Positions 1 through 12,385 of a stretch of DNA of 64,000 nucleotides are shown one piece after another. Location: the NCBI GenBank assembly GCA_024734555.1, contig JANPWX010000028.1, positions 3,171,607-3,235,606 of the forward strand, given 5' to 3'. Every line of letters begins with the position of its first letter. The stretch's first letter is position 1. The DNA is from Trochalopteron elliotii (Eukaryota > Chordata > Aves > Passeriformes > Leiothrichidae). A program made the translations under genes and the position numbers. The notes beneath the pieces are model-generated. The model had not been told where the DNA came from, searched no databases, and saw only the letters and a program-made list of their open reading frames with translations.

Positions 1-3000
1 CAGTTAAAACTAAAACACTCCATCTGAGTATTTTTTTACTAAGAAGATTTTACTATTGCTAAGATAGTGAGTCTGCTAACTCATAGACCCTTCAAAGTTT
101 GGGCTGATTTTCCTTTTTATTATGTATTAACATATTTACAAAAAATCCCTAATGAGTCATGCTGCAGCCTCTGGTCTTTGAGTTCTGTTTGGATAGCTAA
201 ACATGTAGCAATTATGCACTGCAGTGCGTATTTTCTGGATGAAAACAAAAAAATGTAGTGAAAACTACATTATTCTCTGTTTCAAAATTAGCAATGGCAA
301 AAGGAAACAGCTTGAAAAACCACATTTATCCACTTGGGGCAAAAATAATAATGAAAAATATCAAACTAAATCTGTTTTGCAGAATCACTGTAAGATGTAA
401 CAGAAGGACAACATGAATGAACTAGTTAATTGCACCCAGATATTTTCTGCTACCTCTCACTATATACATTCACTGAAGCTTAATGTTTTTCCTGAGGTAT
501 TCTTAATTTCAAATTGCTAACAACTTGAATTGTTTTGCAAAGGCAGATACTGAATGATAGACTCTGAATTATTAGGAATTGCAAAGACAGGTAAGATTAG
601 ATCTGTGCCTTCATTTCACTTCATAAAAATTCACTTCATAGTAGCAGTGAGGACAAGGGTCATTGAAGAGCTTTGTTGAGTACTTTAGAGAACTGTAACA
701 GAAGTATTAAGATTGGCAGGAACAGAGAATATGTGGGTAGGTCTGGCTGCAGAGGCACCCAAGGGAACAGAAGGGCTGTAAGACTGGTGCATCTGGTGCT
801 GCTCAGATGAACAGGTCACAGATGTCCCAGGGCAGCACAGCTACTTGCAATTTCTCAGGACAACTAGAAAGCCAGGAACAGGCTACATCTAAACTAAAAT
901 ATACAAACAGTAACAGCTGTCATCAAAGTGGGAAGATTAAGAACAGAGAAGAGTCCTAGGCTGCCCTAAGAGAGGGATAAATGATGGTGAGGAAAAACCC
1001 ATGAACTCATAAAGGTGGCATGGGATGAGCTAGGATGGAGGGACAAAATCCATCATCAGCTCCTAAGGAAGTCAAAGGTCAGTCACCCTCCCCAACCCAG
1101 GGAGCATGGCAAAGTTTCAGATTTGGTGTCCACCTAGAGGTACCTGTCTTGGTGCTTGAGCAGCACAGCAGGAAAACGTGAGTGAAGTAAGATTTCTTTT
1201 AAAATTAAATTGTGTATTCCTCCAATAAGCGTTCCTATGGAGCTTGTAGCAACAGTGTAGCAGCATTATTTTCTAGGTAGCATAGACACAGTGATCCTCC
1301 AGGTCCCCAGAGCAGTAAGATGAACTCTCTCATGGAAACAACAGCAATGAACACTGTCACTGAAACTGTTCAAGTTTACAGGGGAAAAAGACAGGCAAAG
1401 ATTATCAAGTGGTTACCTGAGGAATTATCTCCCCAAGGACAATACACAGCTTTTAAAATGCCGTGCTCTCCTAGGGAAAAAAGGTGCATAATCAGTGTCC
1501 AGCTATGCATAGTCCAGCTAATGTTATGGACTTGGCTGGGAGAACAGCTGATGAAGAGTGCTCATCTCCATCACCTGCAGGACTTAAGGTCCCTGGACCA
1601 CCCCTGCACTGCACACGAGCTGAAGAACTGCCTGCAGCCTTGTCACATTTTGCCTGCTCTTGTTTCACACTTAACAACTTTGTGTACGCTAATTAACTTA
1701 GTTTTGAGTGCTAAAGAAATAACTACTTCTGCTTAGAGCATTTATTTGACAGATATCATCATAGCATTCAGCCTGATTTATCAGAAAGGATTTTCTTCTG
1801 CTATTTGTCTATGGAGTGCTTCACAAAACTTTATATCAATAAGTAGAAATAGTCTTTAATTTGGGGCAGGCTTGAGACTTAAGCCAAGCAGGGAGGTATC
1901 TAGTGCAGTAACAACAAAATAAAGATTTTTTTTTTGCCGGGCAGCCTTGGACCTACCACAATTTCAAGGCTGCTGTGTTTGAAAATGGTTTCTGCTCCCT
2001 GGTATTGGTGTGCTTGCAGCACCTCATGGCAGCAGCAAGCTGTGAAACTGTCAGTGACATTGGAACATGAGGTGGAACCTCTTCCTTGCAGCGTTTCCCC
2101 TGCTACCCCATGGCCCCTTCCCTCCAGCCAACCACTCCATCCACCTCCTTCCTCTGCCTGAGTGGCTGCTGCCTGCTGAAGGAGCTGGGCTGGTACACAG
2201 CACGCTCTGAGGCGATTTATGGGCAAACTGGTTGTTAATGGGCTTAGTGTGAAGGTCCCATTCCTTTTCAATCAAAACATTTAATTCCTTCAGGGGGTTT
2301 GCACTTAACGTGGTTGGGAGTTCAGTTGCTCTGCACTTAATAAATGTATCCTACTAGTCACTGTTGTACTGAAGAAATATACCTTGGTTGTTTTACATTT
2401 CAAGGCACATGGTTTGCTTAAATTCACCAGCACTTATTTCCTCAAGCCTGTTCTATATTCATTACGTGCTTATGTTTCCCCTACTTCTATGCATCATAAG
2501 GATGCTTGCCATGAAATATATTTCCTTGGATTCTGGTATCTTCAAAAAACCTCAGGTATTTTCACAGAAATCATTTTATTTTCTTCCAAGTGAAGTTTAT
2601 TAAAATATCCATTGCTACGGGCTGTAGTACGTGGAATGGAGCCATAACTCATACTTAACAACCTTTTTCCAGTCTTGCTACTGATAGCTGAATAAATTTA
2701 AACTCTCATTTTGACTGTGCTGATTTTTGGATGTGGCATTTCCCTTACTAACTGGGGTCATTTTTTTTCAATGGCCATCAGTGTTCTTACAGACAGGTGA
2801 TTAAAGACCATTTCTGGCCTCTCACAACCATAGAATTCTTAGTGCCTGTTAAGCAGCAGCAACTGTGCTTCTGAAATACACGCTATTTTTCTATTAAATT
2901 CCTCAGCACTTTATCTTAATTACTTCCATTTTTTCTATTCTATTTTCCCATTACTTAACAACACAGCAAACGATGACCTGAGGTACTTGGAGACTGCCAT

Positions 3001-4937
3001 AAGTGCTGCCATCCAAGGTTAATTAATCTGTAACTCTGGACATCACCTCCAAGGCACACTCCTTGCCTCTTCTGCAGTGAAAGAGCTGTGAACCAAGCAC
3101 TGCACGTGTGTCTCATTGGGATAATACTCAGTTGACTTCCTGTTTTCCAAAGCCCATGATTGACCAGTCCGGGGTTGTGTGACCTCTTCCCTCCACGCCC
3201 TGCATGGCACCAAAGCACCACGTGGGTGTCACTCCGTGTCCACTTGGTGCAGAATCTCTCTGTGTCAGCCTCATGCTCTGCATTTCACCCCTTTGGCTGT
3301 GCTTCAGTCTGTGCAGCCTGTAACAGAGAAGGATGAGATTACCATTACAGATATAAAGTAATATTATATTAAAGATTCTAATCTCTTAGAAGAAGATAGT
3401 ACAAAATACAAATATTTTAATATACAAATATTAATACAAAATAGTACCAAAACTAGATAAATTTCAACTGAATTTCTATGTACATTCTGGAACAGAAAAG
3501 GTAGCTCCAGAATAAGTGGTTTCTTCATCTCTAGATGCCTCCAAATTAGGATGGGATGCCCCCTGAAAGACTGTTTTAAATGGGGCTAAAACTGTGTGGA
3601 TCAGCATGAGGCAAAATGCATGGATTGCTCTAACTTCTGCAGTAAGGAAGCTAAACCAGACTAACACTTGTTTCCTTCTTTAAAATCTTGAACCTATGTT
3701 AATTTTCTACGCTTATAGCCTTTTTCAAATTTCTGATTATTATTGTTTGGATTAAAAGAAATATGTAGGGACAACAGCCAACAAACAAAATTGCCAGTGT
3801 CTTACATGACTGCTGATTGTGAGAACCTGGCAAGAGGAAACTGAAGAACCTCCATAACTGGAAAGGCTGAAAAATGCTTTTACCTTGCTATATTTGAAAA
3901 TATGTATCAGTATGATTTTGAAGACATCATTAAAATCAGTAAGAAATAGGAGGGAAATGAAGGACACAGCTTAAGCATTGCAAACTGTGTATTTGCTTTG
4001 TTTCCCTTTTCCATTATTTGTATTGACTACAATATTAATGTGAGACAGTGGTAGATAGGACACTTCTTGAAGACTGTTCAGAGGAACTTTTCATTTTTGC
4101 TTCCAAGGACAGAAAATTGAAGCAAATGAAATATGACTTGTATGAGAGTCTGGATGGAAATAAACATATCTTGCATTCCCAGTACTTATGTGACTGGGTA
4201 ATATTATAAGATACAGAGAAAGAAGATCCATAATGCAGGAAAATAAGCAACAGAAGCCAAAGGAAGAAAAGAAATTAAAAAAACTCAAAATCTGATATTG
4301 TTCCATGACTGCATCAGTCTATTTAGCTTTGCAAATTACAATTTTGATCTAATTGTTAATTTTGCTGAACAATTTGCAATGTGTGTCATCTTTTTTCTGT
4401 GCTTGTAGAAACTGCCAATGTATCAAAACACTGTGTCAAGGCAAATCACTGATTTGTATTAGGTATTTCACTTGCTTTAGTCCAAATAACTTTAGCATAT
4501 ACTGACATCCAATATTCAAATATGCACTATAAATTTAATTTGCAGTCTCTTGCATTTCTAATGCATGGGGAATTTTTAACAGAGTGCAACCACTTTAAAT
4601 ATTTATAAAAACTCACAGGACTGCAAAGTTATTGGATATTATAATTTGCTTCATACATAAACATGACAGTAAAAATATACAAAAAAAGGTAAGAGAGTTC
4701 TACCTCATGGTTTTATTATTAAAGGTTATTTGAAAGAAGTTTCAATATTGAAAAAGTTTATCAGAAAGGCACCTGAAAGTTCACAGAAGGCAGGATGCAC
4801 AAGCAATAAAGGAGGAGAAGTGAGCTCTGGGAATCCTCTTCAGAGAGCAGTGATTTGAAACGTGAAGTTGCACCTCAAGGGCTGCTCATTCCCTAAAACA
4901 TGGCAACTAAAGTGAATATGGCTTTTTTTCATGCCCC
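1..4937. other. Intergenic, no gene recognised
   Basis: No exon, RNA gene or classifiable repeat is seen here. All open frames are short (at most 138 codons), overlap on both strands and resemble no family I know. The stretches at about 720-1160, 1490-1680 and 1930-2260 are more GC-rich than their surroundings and may be old, unclassifiable repeats. About 3360-3450 is AT-rich with short imperfect direct repeats built on atacaaatatt. Confidence 0.6.
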
Positions 4938-5100
4938 TGTTGTGGTTCAGCCCAGCCAATGGCCAAGCCCCACATAACCACTGACTCACTCACTCCCCTA
5001 CCAATAGGGGTGGGAAGAAAATCAAAAGGGCAAAAGCAAACAATCTCATGGGCTGAGACAAAGACAGTTTAATCAGGAAAGCATAAGCCATGCAGATAAG

Positions 5101-5126
5101 CAAGGCAAAGCAAAGCAAAGCAAAGA
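5101..5126. repeat. (CAAAG)n microsatellite
   Basis: Short tandem run of caaag units within the outer LTR. Related LTR copies often carry one or two such units, so this is probably a local expansion. Confidence 0.85.
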
Positions 5127-5288
5127 ATTAATTCCCCGCTTTCCATGGGTGGGCAGCCATCCCCAGGAGAGCAGGGCTCTATCAGCTGTAACAGTGACTT
5201 GGGAAGACAAATGCCATCACTCCAAATGTCCCCTCCTTCCTCCCTTTTCCCCCCACTTTTTATATGGAGCATGATGTCACATGGTCTG

Positions 5289-6009
5289 TGTCCTGGGTTG
5301 TAGTATAAGATATGCACAAAGTATTCTATCACCATCTTCATGAACTGTTGAATCCAATTCCTGAGGCAGTGTTCTCCCAGATGTCCCTCCCTCTTCTGTT
5401 AATGTGTCTTGTGTTAAAGGCCCATCAAATGCCTGCTGCATGACTCATAGATAACTCCCACCGGGAGTTAATGGGCCATCAAGGACCCCCTGTATGACTC
5501 ATTATCCCATTGTGAGATGCTCCNNNNNNNNNNNNNNNNNNNNNNNNNNNNNNNNNNNNNNNNNNNNNNNNNNNNNNNNNNNNNNNNNNNNNNNNNNNNN
5601 NNNNNNNNNNNNNNNNNNNNNNNNNNNNNNNNNNNNNNNNNNNNNNNNNNNNNNNNNNNNNNNNNNNNNNNNNNNNNNNNNNNNNNNNNNNNNNNNNNNN
5701 NNNNNNNNNNNNNNNNNNNNNNNNNNNNNNNNNNNNNNNNNNNNNNNNNNNNNNNNNNNNNNNNNNNNNNNNNNNNNNNNNNNNNNNNNNNNNNNNNNNN
5801 NNNNNNNNNNNNNNNNNNNNNNNNNNNNNNNNNNNNNNNNNNNNNNNNNNNNNNNNNNNNNNNNNNNNNNNNNNNNNNNNNNNNNNNNNNNNNNNNNNNN
5901 NNNNNNNNNNNNNNNNNNNNNNNTTTTATTTTTTTCCCTTTTTTTTCTTCTTATTAAATTGTATTTCTGACTTGGAGCCTCTCACTCGTTTTGCTTTCAA
6001 ACCACTACA
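5289..6009 (+). mobile_element. Nested LTR insertion (ERVL-like), contains assembly gap
   Basis: This element interrupts the outer LTR. It starts TGTCCTGGGTTGTAGTATAA and ends CAAACCACTACA, so it has TG...CA ends. The pentamer gtctg flanks it exactly at 5284-5288 and 6010-6014, a perfect 5-bp target duplication, and the outer LTR reads on continuously across the junction. ATTAAA at 5953-5958 near the right end suggests plus orientation. 5-bp duplications are usual for ERVL-type and some class I elements. Bases 5524-5923 are unknown, so it cannot be told whether this is a solo LTR or a provirus whose interior was lost in assembly. Confidence 0.85.
5524..5923. other. Assembly gap of 400 N
   Basis: Exactly 400 unknown bases fall within the inner LTR. 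Flanking bases 5289-5523 match the left part of an LTR and 5924-6009 the right part. The gap could hide only missing LTR sequence, or a much longer proviral interior if the gap length is arbitrary. Confidence 1.
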
Positions 6010-9000
6010 GTCTGGAATATCCCTTTGGCCAGTTTGGATCACTTGTCCCGGCTGTGTCCCCTCCCAGCCTCACAAGCACCACCAGTCTCCTCTCCAGCAT
6101 GGCAGTAAGAAAAGCAGAAAAGGCCTTGGCTCTGTGTAAGTCCTTCTCAGCAATAACAAAAACATCTCTATAGCATCAACTCTGTGTTCAGCACAAATTC
6201 AGCCACTGTGAAGACAATGAACTCTACCCCAGCCAAAGCCAGCACAGCCCAACAAACCAACACTCCTGACTGTCCACCTGCTACTGTGCACTCTCCCAGA
6301 CAGAGGAGTCAGAATGAGAGATGGGTGACCATGGCTACCCTCCCTGGCTCCAACTAACTTCTCTTTGAGCTTTGTCATGTAGCATTAAAGAACTCAGTTT
6401 TCAGGCTGGTCTAGTATATACTGGATAATTTTAAATCAGCTGAGTTATATGCAGTTTCTAGTTGTAATCACAGCCCAGCAGTGGGTATAATGCCATTGGG
6501 TTTTTTCCTGACTTGAGTTATTTATATACAGAAAGCAGTTCTCACTTCCTTTAAATCTTTTGGAAGAACTAAATGACAATCCCCCCTGGCTCCCTTCTTT
6601 AAGAGAATAGAGATAGATAGGGGCACTAAATGGTGAAAAGACATCTTCATGCAGCCTAACAGAAAAGGAAGAGGAACAGGGTATGTTTGGTTCATTTTTC
6701 AGCATCTAAAGAACAGCCTAACAAGTAAGAGGCTCATGGAACCCAGCCAAGTTCTGTTAAGTTGCCTGGTTCTTATGGTTAGTCTAATGCTTTGTGATTT
6801 CAGGAGATAGTGAAAAACAACACAAAATAATAATAATAGAAAAGAATTAAGAGTTCACACTTGGAAATACTAACAGAAAAATGACTGCACTGGGTCAAAA
6901 CAATGGTGCATGTTACCCGGTATCCAACAGTAAACCCCATTTTAACTAAATAAGACTGGAACAGAAATATAATAGTTTACACCAGATCTTTACATACTGG
7001 GGTACTACAATGTAAGTTAGCAAAATGAGTGCCTAATGATGCAATATTCAGTTCTGCATACCACCTCAAAGTACAATGTTGGTAATGTGCAAGTGCACTG
7101 AGGCCACAGTCAAAAACCCCCAAATCAAAGGAATGGATTGAAACGTGTAAGAAATAGGCTGTTAACCAGGGGTAAAATGCAAGTCAGTGCTCCCCCTAAA
7201 AAAATCCAACAAGTCAACAAACAGAAAAGGTAATAATAAATCCACAGGACAACTGGAATTTCTTAAGAGCAGAATTTCAATCATTATAATGCTAGAACAT
7301 GTATTCCCTAGTGTTCTTGCTAAAATGAACAACAACAAAAAAGAGAGAAATGTTAAGAAGTTATTTTCTCCTCCATTAGACAATTATCAATTGTTTAGTT
7401 CATCTGTTAAGTTACCTGACACAGTGAAACATGATATAAAAATAATAACAAGCTTTGTTCCATTACGCAGGAATGAGTCTTTGAAGGACAAGGAAAGGGG
7501 GGCACCTGGAACTACCTGGCTTTTTTTCCTAGCAGACCTTGTTGTAGTTCAGTTACAATTGGGAATGCTGCTTTATGTTACTTGTGGGCTAAGAAGAAAA
7601 ATAGTAAAACATAAGGCTGTGTTTACTACTACTCCATTAGTGAGTTGCAGTGTCAGTTACACACAGCCTGACTGGGCCCAGGGCAACAGGAAAATATTGA
7701 ACCATTTTGTTCAGAACCAGGAGATGAATGATGCAGGATGGGGCCAGGTGTCTGCACAGGATAGGGATGAAATATTCAAAATCATTCCAGGGAAGCCCTA
7801 GATCCAGAGCTTCCATCTCAGCCAAGAGAGCCTTGGGGAATTTGTTAAGCCTTTGATAACTTTAAACACAATGCTGAGGAAAATAAAGGCAAACTTATAT
7901 TTCATTTTGGCCTGACAGTCGGCAATTGACCCAGCAATTCATAAAAAGTCAGTTAAATAAACTGGAATGCTGATAAACACTCCAGTCTAACATGTTTAGA
8001 GGTTTTAATTGCAAGTGAAAAAACACAATACAGTTACCTGAGCAGTGGAGTTCAGCTGGCAGAAATAAAAGGAAAACTTACGACCTGGCATCACATTCAA
8101 AGGAGAACATAGATAACAAAGTGTCTTCCTTCATCTCCTTTACCACAATATCATTGATCTCTTCCAAAAATACAGAGCAATATGAATCTTTTACAATATC
8201 ATCACTGCAGTTTCTTGCTCAGTGGTAATTCAACTTGAAGTTTTGAAGAAAAGCCAATACATGAACTGAAGCAGTCCTGCACTTAGCCATTTTTATCGGT
8301 CTTCAGAAACAGACCTTTTCATCTCCAGCAATGGGAAGTATCACTCAGATACCAAATTTATCACACAACAAATATAAATGATACAGAACACAATGCAGTA
8401 CCCTAAAAGTGTATCAATATAGTCCTCAGCAACAGAAAATTCTTCTGTAATGAACAAAAGAAAGAGAAAAATTAACTATATCTGGTAAGCAGGGGGCAGA
8501 GACTGCACCACCCCACATTCCACCTCAGCAGGAAAATGTGAGATCATACTTGACATGATAGGATTTAAAATTTATGCAAGGAATTCAGAAATACTTCCAC
8601 AGACTTATACAAGAACTTCAGAAAACTTCTTAGACAAATCTCTTTTTTTTTGTCACAATCCTCTCACATTTAGTACACAAACATATAAAGTTTAGTGAAA
8701 AAATACATTGTAAGGAAGTAAGAAATGCAACTATACTTTCCAGTATTTATTACTAATTTTACAGATCACAGCCTCATAAGAGTTATCACATATAAGAGAA
8801 AGACACTCCACTGAGTACAAAATCAAGAACCTAAAACCATAAAGCCTCCAGTTAGAGAATTTTGTTTGCGTTTATAATAGTTTCTCCTTCATTTGCTCCA
8901 TTTGTCTTTGGGATGGGGTTTTTGGCTTGTCCATATGGAATATAACAGTACTGAGATACTTGTGAAAAAATAATTGTGAGAAATCAAGTTTGACATAATA

Positions 9001-9070
9001 AAATAAATACCTTGAATTTAAAAAGTTCACTCTAGTTAAAGGGAAATTGCCTACCACATTGTCTCTGCAG

Positions 9071-9334
9071 GTGCTGCAAGACCTGTTTCTGGCAGCATTA
9101 CAGCAGCTCAGCCCAATTAAAACAAATGCAGAGAGCACAGCAGCCCTCTGGTGACCTCGCTGAGCACCCCAGGGTTTTCCTGCAAAGGAAAGCCTCATTG
9201 TGAGGGCCATGTGGTTTGGCAGTGTACACACTGGAGCTGCTGATGGGAGCATAAGGAAACCAGCAGCATGTTTTTCTCAGGAAAGCAATGTCTTTTGCAC
9301 AATGGTGAGCAGTCCCAGCTTTGGTCACTGGCAG
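9071..9334 (+). other. Exon-like segment, unassigned (possible non-coding exon)
   Basis: A 264-bp GC-richer segment follows a pyrimidine-containing acceptor, gtctctgcag (ending 9070), and is followed by a strong donor, gcag|gtaagt (9335-9340). All three forward frames contain stops, so it is not an internal coding exon. It could be an exon of a long non-coding RNA or simply a chance pairing of splice-like sites. No partner exon is identified. Confidence 0.2.
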
Positions 9335-10468
9335 GTAAGTAGGACCTCACCACTGCAGATCCACTAAGCCAAGGGGAGCATGACTTTTAAACAACTTGGT
9401 GCCTTTACATGTTTGTTCAGTGTTTGGGTACCTTTAATGCTGCAAGACCTGGTCAGAGATTTCTTGCAATCGGAGCAGATCCATTTGGCTCCAAAGTGAC
9501 TGAGGCTGCTTCCTCTTCACATCGATCCATTCCCTTTTTAAAACATGATGACTTGGGAGATGTGCAAGCTCCTATTTGCAGTGTTTTCCATACTTCCTAC
9601 AGCAGAATGGATTATTTTCAGTTCCTTTTTGCATTTTTAATTCTCGCCTGTCTCTGTTTTTTCCCTCTGAAGGTTTGTAGGCATATGTTACTACAGAAGG
9701 GGAAGTCAGTTGCTGAATTTTTAGGAAGAGTGAAGTCACCCACAAGGCAGTACTGATAAAGTTTATGATTTTTCATTTATTTCCCTTACTGAAACAAAGT
9801 TTCCTTTGGTAACAGGTGCTTGGCTGAGGCCTGATAAAGTCTCCTGGGCTTCTGGGGCACTGTGTGACTGCCATTGACAGAGCTATTCTTCAGTGCTTCC
9901 TTGAGGGGTTTCTTTCCCATCCTTTGATGCAAATCAACACAGTCCAATTTTAAGCAGATGAGGTGATTAACATCAGATGAGAATCTGCCATCCTCCATTT
10001 TAACTTCCTGGAAAACAACTAGTAATTCAAGGCTTTCCTGCCTAGCAGTCAGCAGTCAGTCATGTAAGCACTTCAATTAGATGCAAGCTCACGATAAAAA
10101 TTTAAAAGTCCACCAAAAAACCCAACTGTGAGAACAGATTTCAAAATGATAATCCTTATGCTGAAGTGCATAATGCTGCTGAAATATGTATTCAAAGACC
10201 ATTCCTGCATAAGTACAATAGCTGCTCAAATTCCCAGGGAAGAAAATAGTTTGTATAAGATTTTGTTATCCAGTGGCAGCAACAATTATTTTTGCATTTT
10301 TCTCTTAAATAGCATATACTGGCTATCACTGTCATTAAAAGCATACATTTTTTAAATCCCTTAAGCCACTGTTTCTACTTACTCTCTTTGAGGATGTTCT
10401 AGCTGATAACATGGGAACTTTCATCATATATCAATTAGTAAGTGAAAGAGAACTACTGCACATGTTGA

Positions 10469-10646
10469 TTTACTGTTTTTATTAGATAATTTACTGTTTT
10501 ATTAGTTTTAATAGAAGTATTTAATATTTAATAATATACAATTTATATAATATTATAAATATTATATATTTTATATATTTTATAATATTATATAATATTT
10601 AATATTAATTTAATATTCTATATTTATTTTACTGTTTTTTATTAGA
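10469..10646. repeat. AT-rich hairpin flanked by short direct repeats
   Basis: A perfect 17-bp inverted repeat pairs 10543-10559 with 10579-10595 around a 19-base loop, in an almost pure A/T tract (about 10500-10630). Three near-identical copies of a tttactgttttattag-type unit lie at 10469-10486, about 10490-10505 and 10628-10645, so the hairpin sits between copies of a short direct repeat. Confidence 0.8.
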
Positions 10647-11814
10647 GCTGAACAGTATTAACACTAATGAGCCTAATGAATATTATATCTCAGTGGATAC
10701 TCTGACTCAAAGACAGAAAACTACCTGCAGGAATTTTCCACACTGAATTCTGAGTGGAAAAACAGCTCATACAGCTCATACAATCACACACACAAATCTA
10801 CCAAAAATTGCATTAAAAAAAATTCAACTTCTTAAAAGAATGTGTTTGGGAGAGATAAAATTTATTTTCTGGACAGAATGAAAGTGCTATTTTTCTGGTA
10901 AATGTTTCATTACCTGCTTTGTATCACTTGTCCCAGAGCCTTGCTGTTACAGGGCTTGGAATGTGCCTGTTCCCAGTGCCCCCCGGCTGTCAGGCTGTGA
11001 TTATGCAGCCATCCGTGGGAGCACTAAATAATGTCACAAGACATGAAAACTGTATTAACTTTCTGGTGAGGGGAAACAGGAGGGACACTTCTCTTAGCTT
11101 ATCATCACTTTTTCTTCCAGGTTGCATGAATTAAACAGTGATGACTGCAAAAGGACTTGGGAGCTTCAGCTGATATTTAAGTGGGACTTGCACACTTCTG
11201 ATTCAGTTCATGGGCTCATGAAAGCCAAAGCTTATCTGTGTTTTCAGAATAATACAACAGTATGGAACCCCTTCAACCTTTTACTTTCTCAAAATCCAAA
11301 TTATTGAAATTTATTTTCTTTTGTCACTGTAGAAGGCAGAGAAATATCAGCCAGAAATATATGTTTATAAGGTAAATGATATTTGACTCTTTCTGAGTAG
11401 GTGGCATCACAAGAAAATTTGAGTTAATTGGGTGAGATAGAGGGAAAGATTGTTAAAAGGGGTAGAAAAGGTAAGAAAAAACCTCCTAAGAATTGCAAAG
11501 CAAGAGGAAGCAGAAAGGTGAAAAACAGAGAGGTTGAAAAGTGTCTCCAGCCAGATTTGGAGAAACAGATAATTCTTAACTCCACATGATGAATTCCAAG
11601 CGGTCATGAAAAAAATGCAAATCCCTTGCCCTAAAGGCAAAGGTAAAGCAGAACAGTTCTGCCTAATAATACCAAAAGACAGTCCAAGAAAAAGAGTAAG
11701 AATTCCACCATTTACTTGCAACTAAATCTTGCCTATCAGCCACATTCAACAGATGCATTACTCAGACCATTTCTGACCTGAGGCATGGGCTAGAAGCTGT
11801 CAGAGCTGCCTGTC

Positions 11815-12385
11815 TGTGGTGGGTTGCCTTTGGCTGGATGCCAGGTGTCCACCAAGCTGCTCTATTACCCTCATTCTCAGCAGGACAGGACAGGAAGAAA
11901 ATAAGATAGGAAAAAACTTCATGTGTCGAGATAAAGACAGTTTAGTAAAGCAAAAGCAAAGGCCATGTACAGGAGCAAAGAAAAATGAAAATATTTTTTC
12001 TCTACTTCCCATCAGCAAATGATGTCCAACTACTTCCCAGAAGGTAGGCTTTTAGCAAGTGCTCTGGAAGACAAATGTCATAATAACAAATGTTCCCTTC
12101 TCCTCCTCCTTTAGTTTCTATTGCTGAACACATTTCATATGGTACAGAACATCCCTTTGTTTAGTTTGGGTCAACTGTCCTGGCTAGGTCCTCTATCAAG
12201 ATCTTCTCCCCCCTGAGCCTACTGGTGATGGGAGAAAGTTGGGGAGACAGCCTTGGTGCAGTGGTAGCCAAACCACTGGTGGGTATCAGCACCTTTCTAG
12301 ATATCCATACAACCCACAGCACTGTGAGGGCTGCAACAGGGAAAATTAACTCCATCTGAGCTGGAATCAGTATTTTGCCATCACC
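11815..12385 (-). mobile_element. Old solo LTR or LTR fragment related to the 4.9 kb LTR
   Basis: The left end TGTGGTGGGTTGCCTTTGGC is a typical bird LTR terminus read from its 3' side. Further in, gagataaagacagttt and the following agcaaaagcaaagg stretch match the outer LTR at 5055-5110. Later blocks (catatggtacagaacatccc, tcaactgtcctggct, aaaattaactccat) keep the same order. It is on the minus strand and clearly more diverged than the 4.9 kb copy. The right boundary is not resolved (about 12360-12390), and no target duplication was found. Confidence 0.72.

Larger units (their letters stand above)
4938..6246 (-). mobile_element. Endogenous retrovirus solo LTR, split by a nested LTR
   Basis: Read on the minus strand, this begins TGTGCTGGCTTTGGCTGGGG and ends CCACAACA, the TG...CA ends of an LTR. 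It resembles a bird LTR family I know from memory. The minus-strand orientation is supported by ATTAAA (plus-strand tttaat at 5068-5073), a possible poly(A) signal. Flanks gcccc (4933-4937) and gccca (6247-6251) look like a 5-bp target duplication with one mutation. Removing the nested element and one copy of its target duplication leaves about 583 bp, a normal solo-LTR length. No gag, pol or env frame is attached. A (CAAAG)n run lies inside at 5101-5126. Confidence 0.82.
6247..11814. other. Intergenic, mostly unique sequence
   Basis: No gene or classifiable transposon is recognised. The longest open frame, 7187-7801 plus (204 codons), matches nothing I know and has no supporting structure beyond an AATAAA at 7882-7887. 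A GC-richer island at about 9050-9340 is bounded by splice-like signals (see 9071-9334). An AT-rich hairpin lies at about 10469-10646. No retroviral gag or pol remains are seen between the two related LTRs that bracket the block. Confidence 0.55.

Noticed and set aside
5494..5970. Open frames of about 150 codons across the N gap
   Set aside because: They are an artefact of translating unknown bases.
4938..12385. The related minus-strand LTRs at 4.9 and 11.8 kb as the two LTRs of one old provirus
   Set aside because: The spacing would fit, but they are very unequally diverged, the left one has its own near-perfect target duplication, and no gag, pol or env remains lie between them. Two independent solo LTRs are simpler.
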